Shown piece after piece: positions 57,172-64,000 of a stretch of DNA of 64,000 bases (its first letter is position 1; each line of letters starts with the position of its first letter). Below the pieces are notes generated by a model. It saw only the letters and a list, made by a program, of their open reading frames with translations, was not told where the DNA came from and searched no databases. The position numbers and the translations under genes are program-made. The stretch comes from Aldehydirespirator sp965204875 (GTDB taxonomy: Bacteria > Actinomycetota > Acidimicrobiia > Acidimicrobiales > Aldehydirespiratoraceae), in the NCBI GenBank assembly GCA_965204875.1, contig OZ242020.1, positions 2,976,001 through 3,040,000 on the forward strand. The letters run 5' to 3'.

Positions 57172-58956
57172 GTGGGCAGGTATCCGGGTATGCGGTCGAT
57201 GACGGGATACCGCCAGCGAAGGCTGGTGGAGGCTCCCAGGGCAATGCCTGCCGCGATCGCCGATCCCAGCGCTGTCGGCGGCGAGGTGTTCACCCGTCGC
57301 TGGGTCGTGGACTTGATCCTCGACCTGGCCGGCTACCGTGCGGATGCCGACTTGGGCGGCTCGGTGATCGTGGAGCCTGCCTGCGGTGTTGGAGCCTTCC
57401 TGGTTCCGATGGTCGAGCGCCTGGCGGATTCCTGCGCTCGCCACGGCCGCTGCCTGGACGACATGGGCCGGGCCATCAGGGCGCTTGACGTGCTCGAGCG
57501 GAACGTCGAGGCGGCTCGAGAGTCCGTGGCAGCCCGCCTGGTGGATCTGTGCCGGCCCGCTGAGGTTGCCGAGCGGCTCAGTTCGCAGTGGGTGTCCCGA
57601 GGGGACTTCCTGCTTGACGGCTGCGAGTACGACGGGGGCCTGCGAGCCGATTTCGTGGTCGGCAACCCACCCTACGTGAGGCTCGAGGACGTTCCCGCCG
57701 ATGTCGGCGCCGCCTATCGCGCCGAGTGCGCCACCATGCGCGGCAGAGCCGACATCTACGTCGGCTTCTTCGAGAGGGGCTTGTCGCTGCTCGCTCCCGA
57801 GGGCAGGCTCGCGTTCATCTGCGCCGACCGCTGGATGCACAACCAGTATGGGGCGCGGCTGCGAGCCCTCGTGTCCGCTGAGTACGCCGTTGACACGGTC
57901 GTGGCGATGCACTGCGTGGACGCGTTCGAGGACACAGTCTCGGCGTACCCGGCGATCACCGTGCTGCGCAATGGGCGCCAGGGACCGGCCCATGTCGTGG
58001 AAGCCAAGGACGGATTCAACGAGGCCGACGGTCGCACCGTCGCTCGCTGGCTCACGCGGCGATCACAACCCACCCCGGCACGGGGCCGCTTCGACACGGC
58101 GACGCTAGATGGGTGGTTCAGCGGCAGCGGCCACTGGCCGTCGGGATCATCCAGGCAACTTGAGCTGATCGCGCACTTGGAGGAGCGCTTCAATCCGCTG
58201 GAAGACTGGCACACCGGCACCCGCGTCGGCATCGGAGTAGCCACCGGCTGTGACGACGTGTTCGTCACGACGGAGGCAACGGGTATAGAGCCGTGCCGCC
58301 TGCTATCACTGCTGACCGCGCAAGACATCGCATCGGGTACCCCACGCTGGGGCGGCCGATTCCTGGTTAACCCGTGGGATGCCGGCCGCCTCGTAAACCT
58401 CGAGGAGTACCCCGGGCTGAATGCATACTTCGAGCGCCACAGCAATAAAATCAGAGCGCAGTACGTGGCACGCAACCGCCCAGCCTCCTGGTATCGGACA
58501 ATCGACCGGGTCGATCCCGACCTGCGGTCGCAGCCCAAGTTGCTGTTGCCGGACCTCAAGTCGGCTTCTCACCCGGTGCTGGACGCCGGCGAGTTCTATC
58601 CCCATCACAACCTGTACTACGTCGTATCCGACAAGTGGGACCTCGAAGTTCTGGGAGGACTTCTGCTGTCTGACCTCACGAACCTCTTCGTCGGTGCCTA
58701 CTGCGTGAAGATGCGCGGCGGCACCTACCGCTTCCAGGCCCAGTACCTCAGAAAGATCCGAGTCCCGGCCCCGAATGCCATCGACGCCGCAGTCGCAGCC
58801 ACACTCTCCCAGGCCTTCAGGTGCCGAGACCGCGCTGCTGCCACCGAGGCAGCCGCTTTCCTGTTCGAAATCAGCAAATCTGATCTGGAAAACGTAACGG
58901 GCATAAAGCCGCAACGACAAGTGAAGGCAGAGGCAGGCCAGCCACGTAGTCAGTGA
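57172..58956 (+). CDS. N6-adenine DNA methyltransferase of a XhoI/PaeR7I-like system
   Basis: 594 residues from GTG 57172; ATG 57190, 57199 and 57244 are in-frame alternatives. SAM-binding motif I EPACGVGAFLVPMVERL (near 68), catalytic motif IV NPPYVRLEDV (165-168), and FICADRWMHNQYGARLRALV after it. The C-terminal half would hold target recognition. It faces the nuclease gene tail to tail, 67 bases apart. The pair suggests protection of the nuclease's site (probably CTCGAG, by analogy with PaeR7I/XhoI). Classical motifs are intact. Confidence 0.88.
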   Translation: MGRYPGMRSMTGYRQRRLVEAPRAMPAAIADPSAVGGEVFTRRWVVDLILDLAGYRADADLGGSVIVEPACGVGAFLVPMVERLADSCARHGRCLDDMGRAIRALDVLERNVEAARESVAARLVDLCRPAEVAERLSSQWVSRGDFLLDGCEYDGGLRADFVVGNPPYVRLEDVPADVGAAYRAECATMRGRADIYVGFFERGLSLLAPEGRLAFICADRWMHNQYGARLRALVSAEYAVDTVVAMHCVDAFEDTVSAYPAITVLRNGRQGPAHVVEAKDGFNEADGRTVARWLTRRSQPTPARGRFDTATLDGWFSGSGHWPSGSSRQLELIAHLEERFNPLEDWHTGTRVGIGVATGCDDVFVTTEATGIEPCRLLSLLTAQDIASGTPRWGGRFLVNPWDAGRLVNLEEYPGLNAYFERHSNKIRAQYVARNRPASWYRTIDRVDPDLRSQPKLLLPDLKSASHPVLDAGEFYPHHNLYYVVSDKWDLEVLGGLLLSDLTNLFVGAYCVKMRGGTYRFQAQYLRKIRVPAPNAIDAAVAATLSQAFRCRDRAAATEAAAFLFEISKSDLENVTGIKPQRQVKAEAGQPRSQ

Positions 58957-59023
58957 ACGGAAAGCCGCCCGGCGACCTGCACCAACGGGCGAGTGCGCAA
59001 GCCAAGGCAAACCGGCGGCATGG

Positions 59024-59785
59024 TCAACCTTGGTCCGGCTGCGCGCAACCGGACCAGTCAATATCGGAGTTGATAGCCATGAACTGGAGGCACCTGCCAT
59101 GGATCGCCGCCGCGAACGCCTGGAAGCTCACTGAATCCGAAGGGAAGCGAAGCTCCGCCGAGGCTCTGTCGGCAAGCACGACGCAGGCGGCGTCCAGCAG
59201 CCGTTCGCGGACCATCCGCTCAAAGAAGATCACATACCGATCCACGTAGCTAGCACCCTCGAAGGTCGGATCGGTCTCCCATACGGCGCTTCGCGGCTTC
59301 ACCTCCGTTGTGAATGCCTCATTATCCTCCAGCAGCATGAAATAGTCGAGCCAGGGACGCAGCGGCCAGATGATCTCACGCTCCACCGCCTTCCAGACAT
59401 CGACAGCCTGGCCCAGAGCCTCGTCGGTGCGGTTGTTGTAGTTCTGACCCGGGTTGGCTCCCGCCATCGACTTCAACTCGATGATGCCGACGACCCGATC
59501 AGCAACCATCACTACGATGTCCCAGCTCTTGTCGCGGCGGAAATAGCCGGCGATCGGGCGCCTCTTGACGTCGATAAGCCGAGCCGGTATGCCCGCGTCA
59601 ACGAAGACGCTCACAACCAGATCGTGGAGAGCGTCCAGATGGCGCCCACCCGTCACCTCGGCACGAGTGCCGGTGTTGACCACCCCTCTGCTCTCGGATT
59701 CGTCCGCCTGGGAGCGTCGCACGTTCCAGAAGTCGGCTACCGCAGCACGAACCGAATCGCTGTAGTCGGGAAGCTGTTGGCGCAT
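59024..59785 (-). CDS. XhoI/PaeR7I-like Type II restriction endonuclease
   Basis: 253 residues from ATG 59785, which has an AAGGAA ribosome site; close to the ~246 residues of PaeR7I and XhoI. PD-(D/E)XK active site: D89 (KSWDIVVMVADR) then E103-L-K105 (GIIELKSMAG). The family segment QNYNNRTDEALGQAVDVWKA matches the XhoI-type NNRTEEA...G.A.D.W.A pattern. Predicted to cut CTCGAG unless methylated. An inverted repeat TGGTCCGG-N10-CCGGACCA (59031-59056) overlaps its end and may stop transcription from both genes. Confidence 0.85.
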   Translation of the reverse strand: MRQQLPDYSDSVRAAVADFWNVRRSQADESESRGVVNTGTRAEVTGGRHLDALHDLVVSVFVDAGIPARLIDVKRRPIAGYFRRDKSWDIVVMVADRVVGIIELKSMAGANPGQNYNNRTDEALGQAVDVWKAVEREIIWPLRPWLDYFMLLEDNEAFTTEVKPRSAVWETDPTFEGASYVDRYVIFFERMVRERLLDAACVVLADRASAELRFPSDSVSFQAFAAAIHGRCLQFMAINSDIDWSGCAQPDQG

Positions 59786-59913
59786 GGAGCGTTCCTTCGA
59801 TTCAACGGCAGATTTGCCTAGGCATTGTGGTCTGGGGGGTAGGTCGATCCGGGCGACCGCACCAAGAAGGTCGCCCGGACCGTGCCGCAGACGCCCAATA
59901 GGCGGCACAGCTA

Positions 59914-61128
59914 TCAGGCTTGTAGGACCACTAGGTCGTTGGCGTGGATGACAATGTGGGGTGCGCCGGCGGGCAGCTCGTCGCGGCGGCGGCCCGCGGC
60001 CTGGCTCAGATCCTCGCTGCTGTGGCGCGCCAGGCCCTTGGCGAACACGGCGCCGCCGGCCTCACGCACCTCCACCGGCGCGCCGGCGTCGAAGTCGCCC
60101 GTCACCGAGCGCACGCCGATGGCGAGAAGGGACTTGCCCTGCTCGAGTGCGGCGCGGGCGCCCGTGTCCACTACCACCTCGCCGTGGGAGCCGACCGCGA
60201 AGGCGATCCACAGCTTGCGAGCCGGCAGCCGCTGACCGGAGGCCCGCACGAGCGTCCCCACCGGGACTGTGCCCTCCACCGCGTCGGCGAGGACATTGAC
60301 ACGGCTGGCATCGGCGATCACCGTGGGCACCCCCGAGAGCGACGCCACGCGGGCCGCGGTGATCTTGGAGGCCATGCCGCCGCTGCCGCGTGCGGTGCCC
60401 GCGCCGCCGGCGCGCCGCGCCAGCCGGTGGTCGAACTCGACGATCTCGGAGATCAGCGACGCATCAGAGTTGCGGCGGGGGTCGTCGGTGAGAACCCCGG
60501 CTGTGTCGGTCAGCAGCACCAGCAGGTCGGCGTGCACCAGGTTGGCCACGAGCGCGGCCAGCCGGTCGTTGTCCCCCCAGCGGATCTCGTCGTCGGCGAC
60601 GGCGTCGTTCTCGTTGACCACGGGCACGACGCCCAGATCCAGCAGCTTGCGCAGCGTGGACGAGGCGTGCACGTACTGGTTGCGGATCACGAAGTCCAGG
60701 GGCACGAGCAGCACCTGGCCGGCCACGATGCCGTGACCCGAGAACACCTCGCGGTAGATGCCCATCAAGGCGCTCTGGCCGACCGTGGCCACGGCCTGCA
60801 GCGTCTCGGCGCTCACCGACCGCCCCTCGCAGGCCATGCCCAACTCCGGCAGGCCGGCCGCGATCGCGCCGCTGGTGACGACCACCGTGCGGTGCCCGGC
60901 CGAGCGCAGGCCGGCGACCTCGGCGCAGAACTTCTCGACCGCCGCCCGATCGATCGCGCCCCGCTCGTCGGTGATCGACGACGTGCCGATCTTGGCCACC
61001 ACGACCCGACCCGAGGAGCCGTCCCGCGAACCCGCTTTAGGGGCGCGGGCCTGCGAGTCCCGCAGGCGGTCGCCGGCGCTGCGCGCGCCGCTCGAACCGG
61101 CACTCGCCGAGGAGGTCTGCGAGCTCAC
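59914..61128 (-). CDS. proB: Glutamate 5-kinase ProB
   Basis: 404 residues from GTG 61128, overlapping the obgE stop (GTGA). Phosphorylates glutamate, the first step of proline synthesis. Kinase domain: VVVAKIGTSSITDERGA, TVVVTSGAIAAGLPELGM, NENDAVADDEIRWGDNDRLA. C-terminal PUA domain (about 315-400). The first 35 residues are a Ser/Arg-rich extension. Its 3' 192 bp are duplicated at 54152-54343, and proA is 8.9 kb away behind the island, pspA and murJ. Confidence 0.94.
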   Translation of the reverse strand: MSSQTSSASAGSSGARSAGDRLRDSQARAPKAGSRDGSSGRVVVAKIGTSSITDERGAIDRAAVEKFCAEVAGLRSAGHRTVVVTSGAIAAGLPELGMACEGRSVSAETLQAVATVGQSALMGIYREVFSGHGIVAGQVLLVPLDFVIRNQYVHASSTLRKLLDLGVVPVVNENDAVADDEIRWGDNDRLAALVANLVHADLLVLLTDTAGVLTDDPRRNSDASLISEIVEFDHRLARRAGGAGTARGSGGMASKITAARVASLSGVPTVIADASRVNVLADAVEGTVPVGTLVRASGQRLPARKLWIAFAVGSHGEVVVDTGARAALEQGKSLLAIGVRSVTGDFDAGAPVEVREAGGAVFAKGLARHSSEDLSQAAGRRRDELPAGAPHIVIHANDLVVLQA

Positions 61129-62426
61129 CGCCCGCTGCGCATCCGCCGGTCGTCGGCGGCCGGCTCGGCGTCGGCCAGGTCGGCGTCGTCGAGGTACTCG
61201 AAGGTGAAGTCCCCGACCCGCACCAAGTCTCCGGTGGCGGCCCCGGCGCGCGCCAGCGCCCGGTCCACTCCGAGGCCGCGCAGCCGGTCCTGGGCGTAGG
61301 CCAGCGCGCCCGGGTCTGTGAGATCGCTCAGGGCGACGGCTCGGGCCGCGGCGGAGCCGGTGACGGCCCAGGAGCCGTCGTCGCAACGGTCGATGTGCAC
61401 CTCCGAGCGCGGCGGCAGCGGCCTGTGCACCACGGGCGCCTCCACCACGGTGTCCGCGCCGCGGGACTCCGCCACCAGCCGCGCCAGGTTGCCCATGGTC
61501 TCGCCGACACCCTCGCCGGTCACCGACGACAGCCGCCCGCCGGCGAAGTCGGCGCCCGGTGCCATGTCGGCGCGGCTGCCCACCACGAGCCTGGGCCTCT
61601 GCAGGAGTTCCGGGCGGTAGCGGTGCAACTCGCGCAGCAGCACCTCCAGCTGCTCGCTGGGACCGCACTCGGCAAGCTCAGACAGATCGATCAGCACGAG
61701 CAGTGCCCGGGCCCGCTCGGTGTGGCGCAGGAAGCGATGCCCCAGGCCCCTGCCGTCCGCGGCGCCCGCGATCAACCCGGGGATGTCCGCCAGGACCAGC
61801 TCGACCTCGTCGTCGATGCGGGCCACACCCAGGTTCGGCTCGAGCGTCGTGAAGGGATAGTCGGCGATCTTGGGCCTCGCGGCCGACACACGGCTGATGA
61901 AGGTGGACTTCCCCACGTTGGGGAACCCGATGATGGCCACATCGGCCAGCAGCTTGAGCTCCAGGCGCAGCCAGCGCTGCTCGCCCCACTCGCCCTGCTC
62001 GGCGAACGCGGGAGCGCGCCGCGCGTTGGACAGGAAGCGGGCGTTGCCCCGACCGCCCCGGCCGGCGCGCCCCGCCTGCCAGCGGGCACCGTGCACGGCC
62101 AGGTCGGCAAGATGGGTGCGGTCGCCGTGGTCCAGCACCACGGTGCCCACCGGAACCCTCACGTCGAGGTCCTCGCCCCGCGCCCCGTGGCGATTGCCGC
62201 CGGATCCGTGCTTGCCGCTGGCAGCCCGGCGGTGGGGATGGTCGCGAAACGACAGCAGCGAGGCCACGCCGCTGTCGGCGACCAGCCAGACATGACCGCC
62301 GCGGCCGCCGTCGCCGCCACTGGGACCGCCCCTGGCAACACGGGACTCTCTGCGGAACGCGACGCACCCGGCGCCGCCGTCGCCGGCGGTCACGTGCAGG
62401 TTGCACTCGTCAACGAACCCGGACAT
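61125..62426 (-). CDS. obgE: Ribosome-associated GTPase ObgE
   Basis: 433 residues. Glycine-rich Obg domain (FVDECNLHVTAGDGGAGCVA), GTPase domain with G1 GFPNVGKST and G3 ADIPGLIAGA, then a C-terminal OCT-type domain. Acts in 50S assembly and stringent control. ATG 62426 has TAGGCT seven bases upstream (62434-62439). Between rpmA and proB, the standard order. Confidence 0.95.
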   Translation of the reverse strand: MSGFVDECNLHVTAGDGGAGCVAFRRESRVARGGPSGGDGGRGGHVWLVADSGVASLLSFRDHPHRRAASGKHGSGGNRHGARGEDLDVRVPVGTVVLDHGDRTHLADLAVHGARWQAGRAGRGGRGNARFLSNARRAPAFAEQGEWGEQRWLRLELKLLADVAIIGFPNVGKSTFISRVSAARPKIADYPFTTLEPNLGVARIDDEVELVLADIPGLIAGAADGRGLGHRFLRHTERARALLVLIDLSELAECGPSEQLEVLLRELHRYRPELLQRPRLVVGSRADMAPGADFAGGRLSSVTGEGVGETMGNLARLVAESRGADTVVEAPVVHRPLPPRSEVHIDRCDDGSWAVTGSAAARAVALSDLTDPGALAYAQDRLRGLGVDRALARAGAATGDLVRVGDFTFEYLDDADLADAEPAADDRRMRSGR

Positions 62427-62451
62427 CCCAAGGAGCCTAAGTGAACGCGGC

Positions 62452-62643
62452 GAGCGCCTTGTGACGCGAATGGTTCAACCGCCCCCCAGCGAGCAGCACC
62501 GGGGTCGCCGGCCCTGTAGTAGAAGTTGTGTGCCAAGCTCTGCCACCCACGCTGGCGAGGAGAGCCTGAGTAAGCGCTGGGAGCGCCTTGTGACGCGACC
62601 GGATCAAGGCTCTGCCACCGAACGCTGGCGGGAAGAGCCCGAG
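62452..62643. repeat. Direct repeats in the rpmA-obgE spacer
   Basis: GAGCGCCTTGTGACGCGA at 62452-62469 and 62581-62598. A second block (GCTCTGCCACC...ACGCTGGCG...AGAGCC) at 62537-62570 and 62609-62643. The 292-bp spacer holds no gene. Confidence 0.8.
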
Positions 62644-62718
62644 TGTGGGCGCGGCCAGAAGTGCCTCGTGACAGCGGCGGAGCAGAGCCGCGGTCGCGCT
62701 GCGGACGATCCGAACCGC

Positions 62719-62976
62719 CTACGAGTCGCCGGGAACGACCCTGACCAGCTTGCGCCCGCGGCGTGCGCCGTAGCGCACCACGCCGTCTGCGGTGGCGAAG
62801 AGCGTGTCGTCGCTGCCGCGGCCCACGTTGGGTCCCGGATGGATCCGGGTGCCCCTCTGGCGCACGAGGATGGCTCCGGAGAGCACACGCCCGCCGTCGT
62901 ACACCTTCACCCCGAGCCGCTTGGCCCGCGAGTCGCGCCCGTTGCGTGTGGAGCCGCCGCCCTTGGTCTTGGACAT
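62719..62976 (-). CDS. rpmA: 50S ribosomal protein L27
   Basis: 85 residues. Begins MSKTKGGGSTRNGRDSRAKR without the N-terminal prosequence seen in Firmicutes; family segment GAILVRQRGTRIHPGPNVG. It follows rplU by six bases. Confidence 0.96.
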   Translation of the reverse strand: MSKTKGGGSTRNGRDSRAKRLGVKVYDGGRVLSGAILVRQRGTRIHPGPNVGRGSDDTLFATADGVVRYGARRGRKLVRVVPGDS

Positions 62977-62982
62977 CTGCGT

Positions 62983-63291
62983 TCAGTCCCTTCGAATATC
63001 GGTGATCTCGACGGTCGCCAGCGTCTGGCGATGGCCCCAGCGACGGCGCTGGTTGCTCTTGTTCTTGTAGGTGAAGCCGCGGATCTTGGCACCGGAGTGC
63101 TCATCGACCACGACGGCGGTGACGCTCGCCGCCGCGAGCGCATCCGGCGTGGCCAGCACTTCGTCGCCGTCCACCACGAGGACCGGGCGCAGCGACACCT
63201 CCGAGCCCGGCTCGCCCAGCCGCTCTACCTCGAGCGTGGATCCCCGGCTCACCCGGTACTGCTTGCCGCCGGTCTCGACAACTGCGTACAT
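62983..63291 (-). CDS. rplU: 50S ribosomal protein L21
   Basis: 102 residues from ATG 63291 (MYAVVETGGKQYRV). Signature GFTYKNKSNQRRRWGHRQ at the end. TACCCT lies eight bases upstream (63300-63305), suggesting a leaderless start; the frame is open further upstream but the family starts here. Confidence 0.96.
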   Translation of the reverse strand: MYAVVETGGKQYRVSRGSTLEVERLGEPGSEVSLRPVLVVDGDEVLATPDALAAASVTAVVVDEHSGAKIRGFTYKNKSNQRRRWGHRQTLATVEITDIRRD

Positions 63292-63484
63292 GGCCGCAGA
63301 GGGTAGCGCCCGAGTCCCGCACCACCACGGCGCAAACACTCCCAGCCCAATCGTGCCCAATGCGTTGGCGCCCGAATGCCGCACCGCCACGGGCACCACC
63401 GGCCTCCCACACGCTCGGTCGCAGGCGGTCCCGCCGGTGGCCGTCATCGGTGGCCGAACGGCGCGAACGCCGCGTGCCACGCGC

Positions 63485-64000
63485 TCAGTCGATGATGTCG
63501 TCCAGCAGGCGGAAGCCTCGCCCCGAACAGTCCGCGCAGATGTCCGACACCGACTCCAGCAGGCCCTCGCCGCTGCGCTTGCGGGTCATCTCCACCAGCC
63601 CCAGCCCGCTGATGTCCAGCACCTGGGTGCGAGTCTTGTCGCGCGCCAGCGCGTCTCGGAACCGCTTCGCCACCTGGTTGCGGTTCGCTGCCTGCTCCAT
63701 GTCCACGAAGTCCACGACGATGATGCCGCCGATGTCGCGCAGCCTCAGCTGCCGGGCCAACTCGTCAGCGGCCTCCAGGTTGTTGGCGAGCACGGTCTCC
63801 TCGAGGCTCGACTTGCCCACGTTCTTGCCCGTGTTCACATCCACCACGGTGAGCGCCTCGGTGCGCTCGATGATGAGCGAGCCGCCCGACGGCAGCCACA
63901 CCTTGGGCTCCAGCGCTTTCTTGAGCTGCTCGGTCACGTAGTAGCGCTCGAACAGGGGCAGGCGCTGCTTGGAGGCGTCGTAGTACTCCACCCGGTCCGA
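63485..64000 (-). CDS. Ribonuclease E/G (C-terminal part; 5' end outside window)
   Basis: About 171 residues are visible; the rest lies past the window edge. Catalytic Asp contexts TVVDVNTGKN and IIVVDFVDM are present, as is the zinc-link DICADCSGRG (C-x2-C). The endonuclease processes rRNA and decays mRNA. Ends soon after the zinc link, so a long RNase E scaffold tail is absent at this end. Located before rplU-rpmA-obgE, as usual. Confidence 0.93.
   Translation of the reverse strand, partial: SDRVEYYDASKQRLPLFERYYVTEQLKKALEPKVWLPSGGSLIIERTEALTVVDVNTGKNVGKSSLEETVLANNLEAADELARQLRLRDIGGIIVVDFVDMEQAANRNQVAKRFRDALARDKTRTQVLDISGLGLVEMTRKRSGEGLLESVSDICADCSGRGFRLLDDIID

Larger units (their letters stand above)
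54152..60098. mobile_element. Genomic island bounded by 192-bp direct repeats of the proB 3' end
   Basis: The 192-bp repeats (54152-54343 and 59907-60098) bracket about 5.56 kb holding a chimeric lipoprotein gene, a DNA methyltransferase and a XhoI/PaeR7I-like nuclease. The intact proB keeps its 3' end at the right boundary, the pattern left by elements that insert in a gene's 3' end and restore it. No integrase, transposase or tRNA is found, so homologous duplication with capture is an alternative. Confidence 0.7.

Noticed and set aside
59031..59056. Inverted repeat TGGTCCGG/CCGGACCA as a transposon end
   Set aside because: Single copy, lies inside the nuclease 3' end between convergent genes; more likely a transcription stop.
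54344..59906. Integrase or transposase in the island
   Set aside because: Three genes fill the space; none resembles a recombinase, so the mode of insertion stays open.

Overview
The window is high-GC, gene-dense bacterial chromosome, most likely from the Actinobacteriota and plausibly from an Acidimicrobiia-like lineage (inference). Supporting signs are a homodimeric AceE, class II DAHP synthase, a DUF222/HNH (REP13E12-type) gene, a DUF2510 membrane protein, the rne-rplU-rpmA-obgE-proB and nadD-LCP-rsfS gene orders, and many start codons placed 5-8 bases after a TANNNT-like -10 box, as expected for leaderless mRNAs.

Layout. 1-9 kb: the end of aceE, then a single-polypeptide Type ISP restriction-modification enzyme containing a 12-C tract, and an AT-richer orphan coiled-coil gene. 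8.7-11.4 kb: a DUF222/HNH gene flanked by a decayed copy of its own 3' region. 11.5-12.6 kb: a TlpA/thioredoxin-like lipoprotein whose first active-site Cys codon is an in-frame TGA (UPTC) followed by a hairpin, a strong selenocysteine candidate. 13-18 kb: pstSCAB-phoU. 18-20.9 kb: alpha/beta hydrolase, small membrane protein, acyl-CoA dehydrogenase. 21-33 kb: Fe-S assembly in two blocks, sufC-sufS-sufU (+) and sufB-(Cys-rich small protein)-sufD-Rieske-sufC2 (-), with a UvrD-like helicase, a DUF2510 membrane protein and a pterin dehydratase between and beside them. 33-36.6 kb: gamma-carbonic anhydrase, flavin reductase, a CPTC thioredoxin-domain protein, and a UGSC-family selenoprotein with a second in-frame TGA. 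36.6-40 kb: accessory stretch with an orphan DNA methyltransferase, two poorly known genes and a CxxC thioredoxin-like protein. 40-49.6 kb: fumarase, rsfS/LCP/nadD, a group-2-like sigma factor, DAHP synthase, VWA and MoxR. 49.6-64 kb: proA, murJ, pspA, a 5.75-kb island, then proB-obgE-rpmA-rplU-rne.

The island (54152-60098) is bounded by 192-bp direct repeats of the proB 3' end (4 mismatches). It carries a chimeric solute-binding/zinc-protease lipoprotein and a XhoI/PaeR7I-like restriction-modification pair. It separates proB from proA.

The two selenoprotein candidates, 25 kb apart, both keep an intact downstream frame, have the TGA exactly at a redox position, and have a stem-loop just after it. 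The genome should therefore encode SelA/SelB/SelC/SelD outside the window. A second window-wide theme is short direct duplications of gene ends in intergenic spacers, plus a 40-bp interspersed repeat (three copies) and a 36-bp tandem array. No rRNA, tRNA, CRISPR array, integrase or transposase was recognised.
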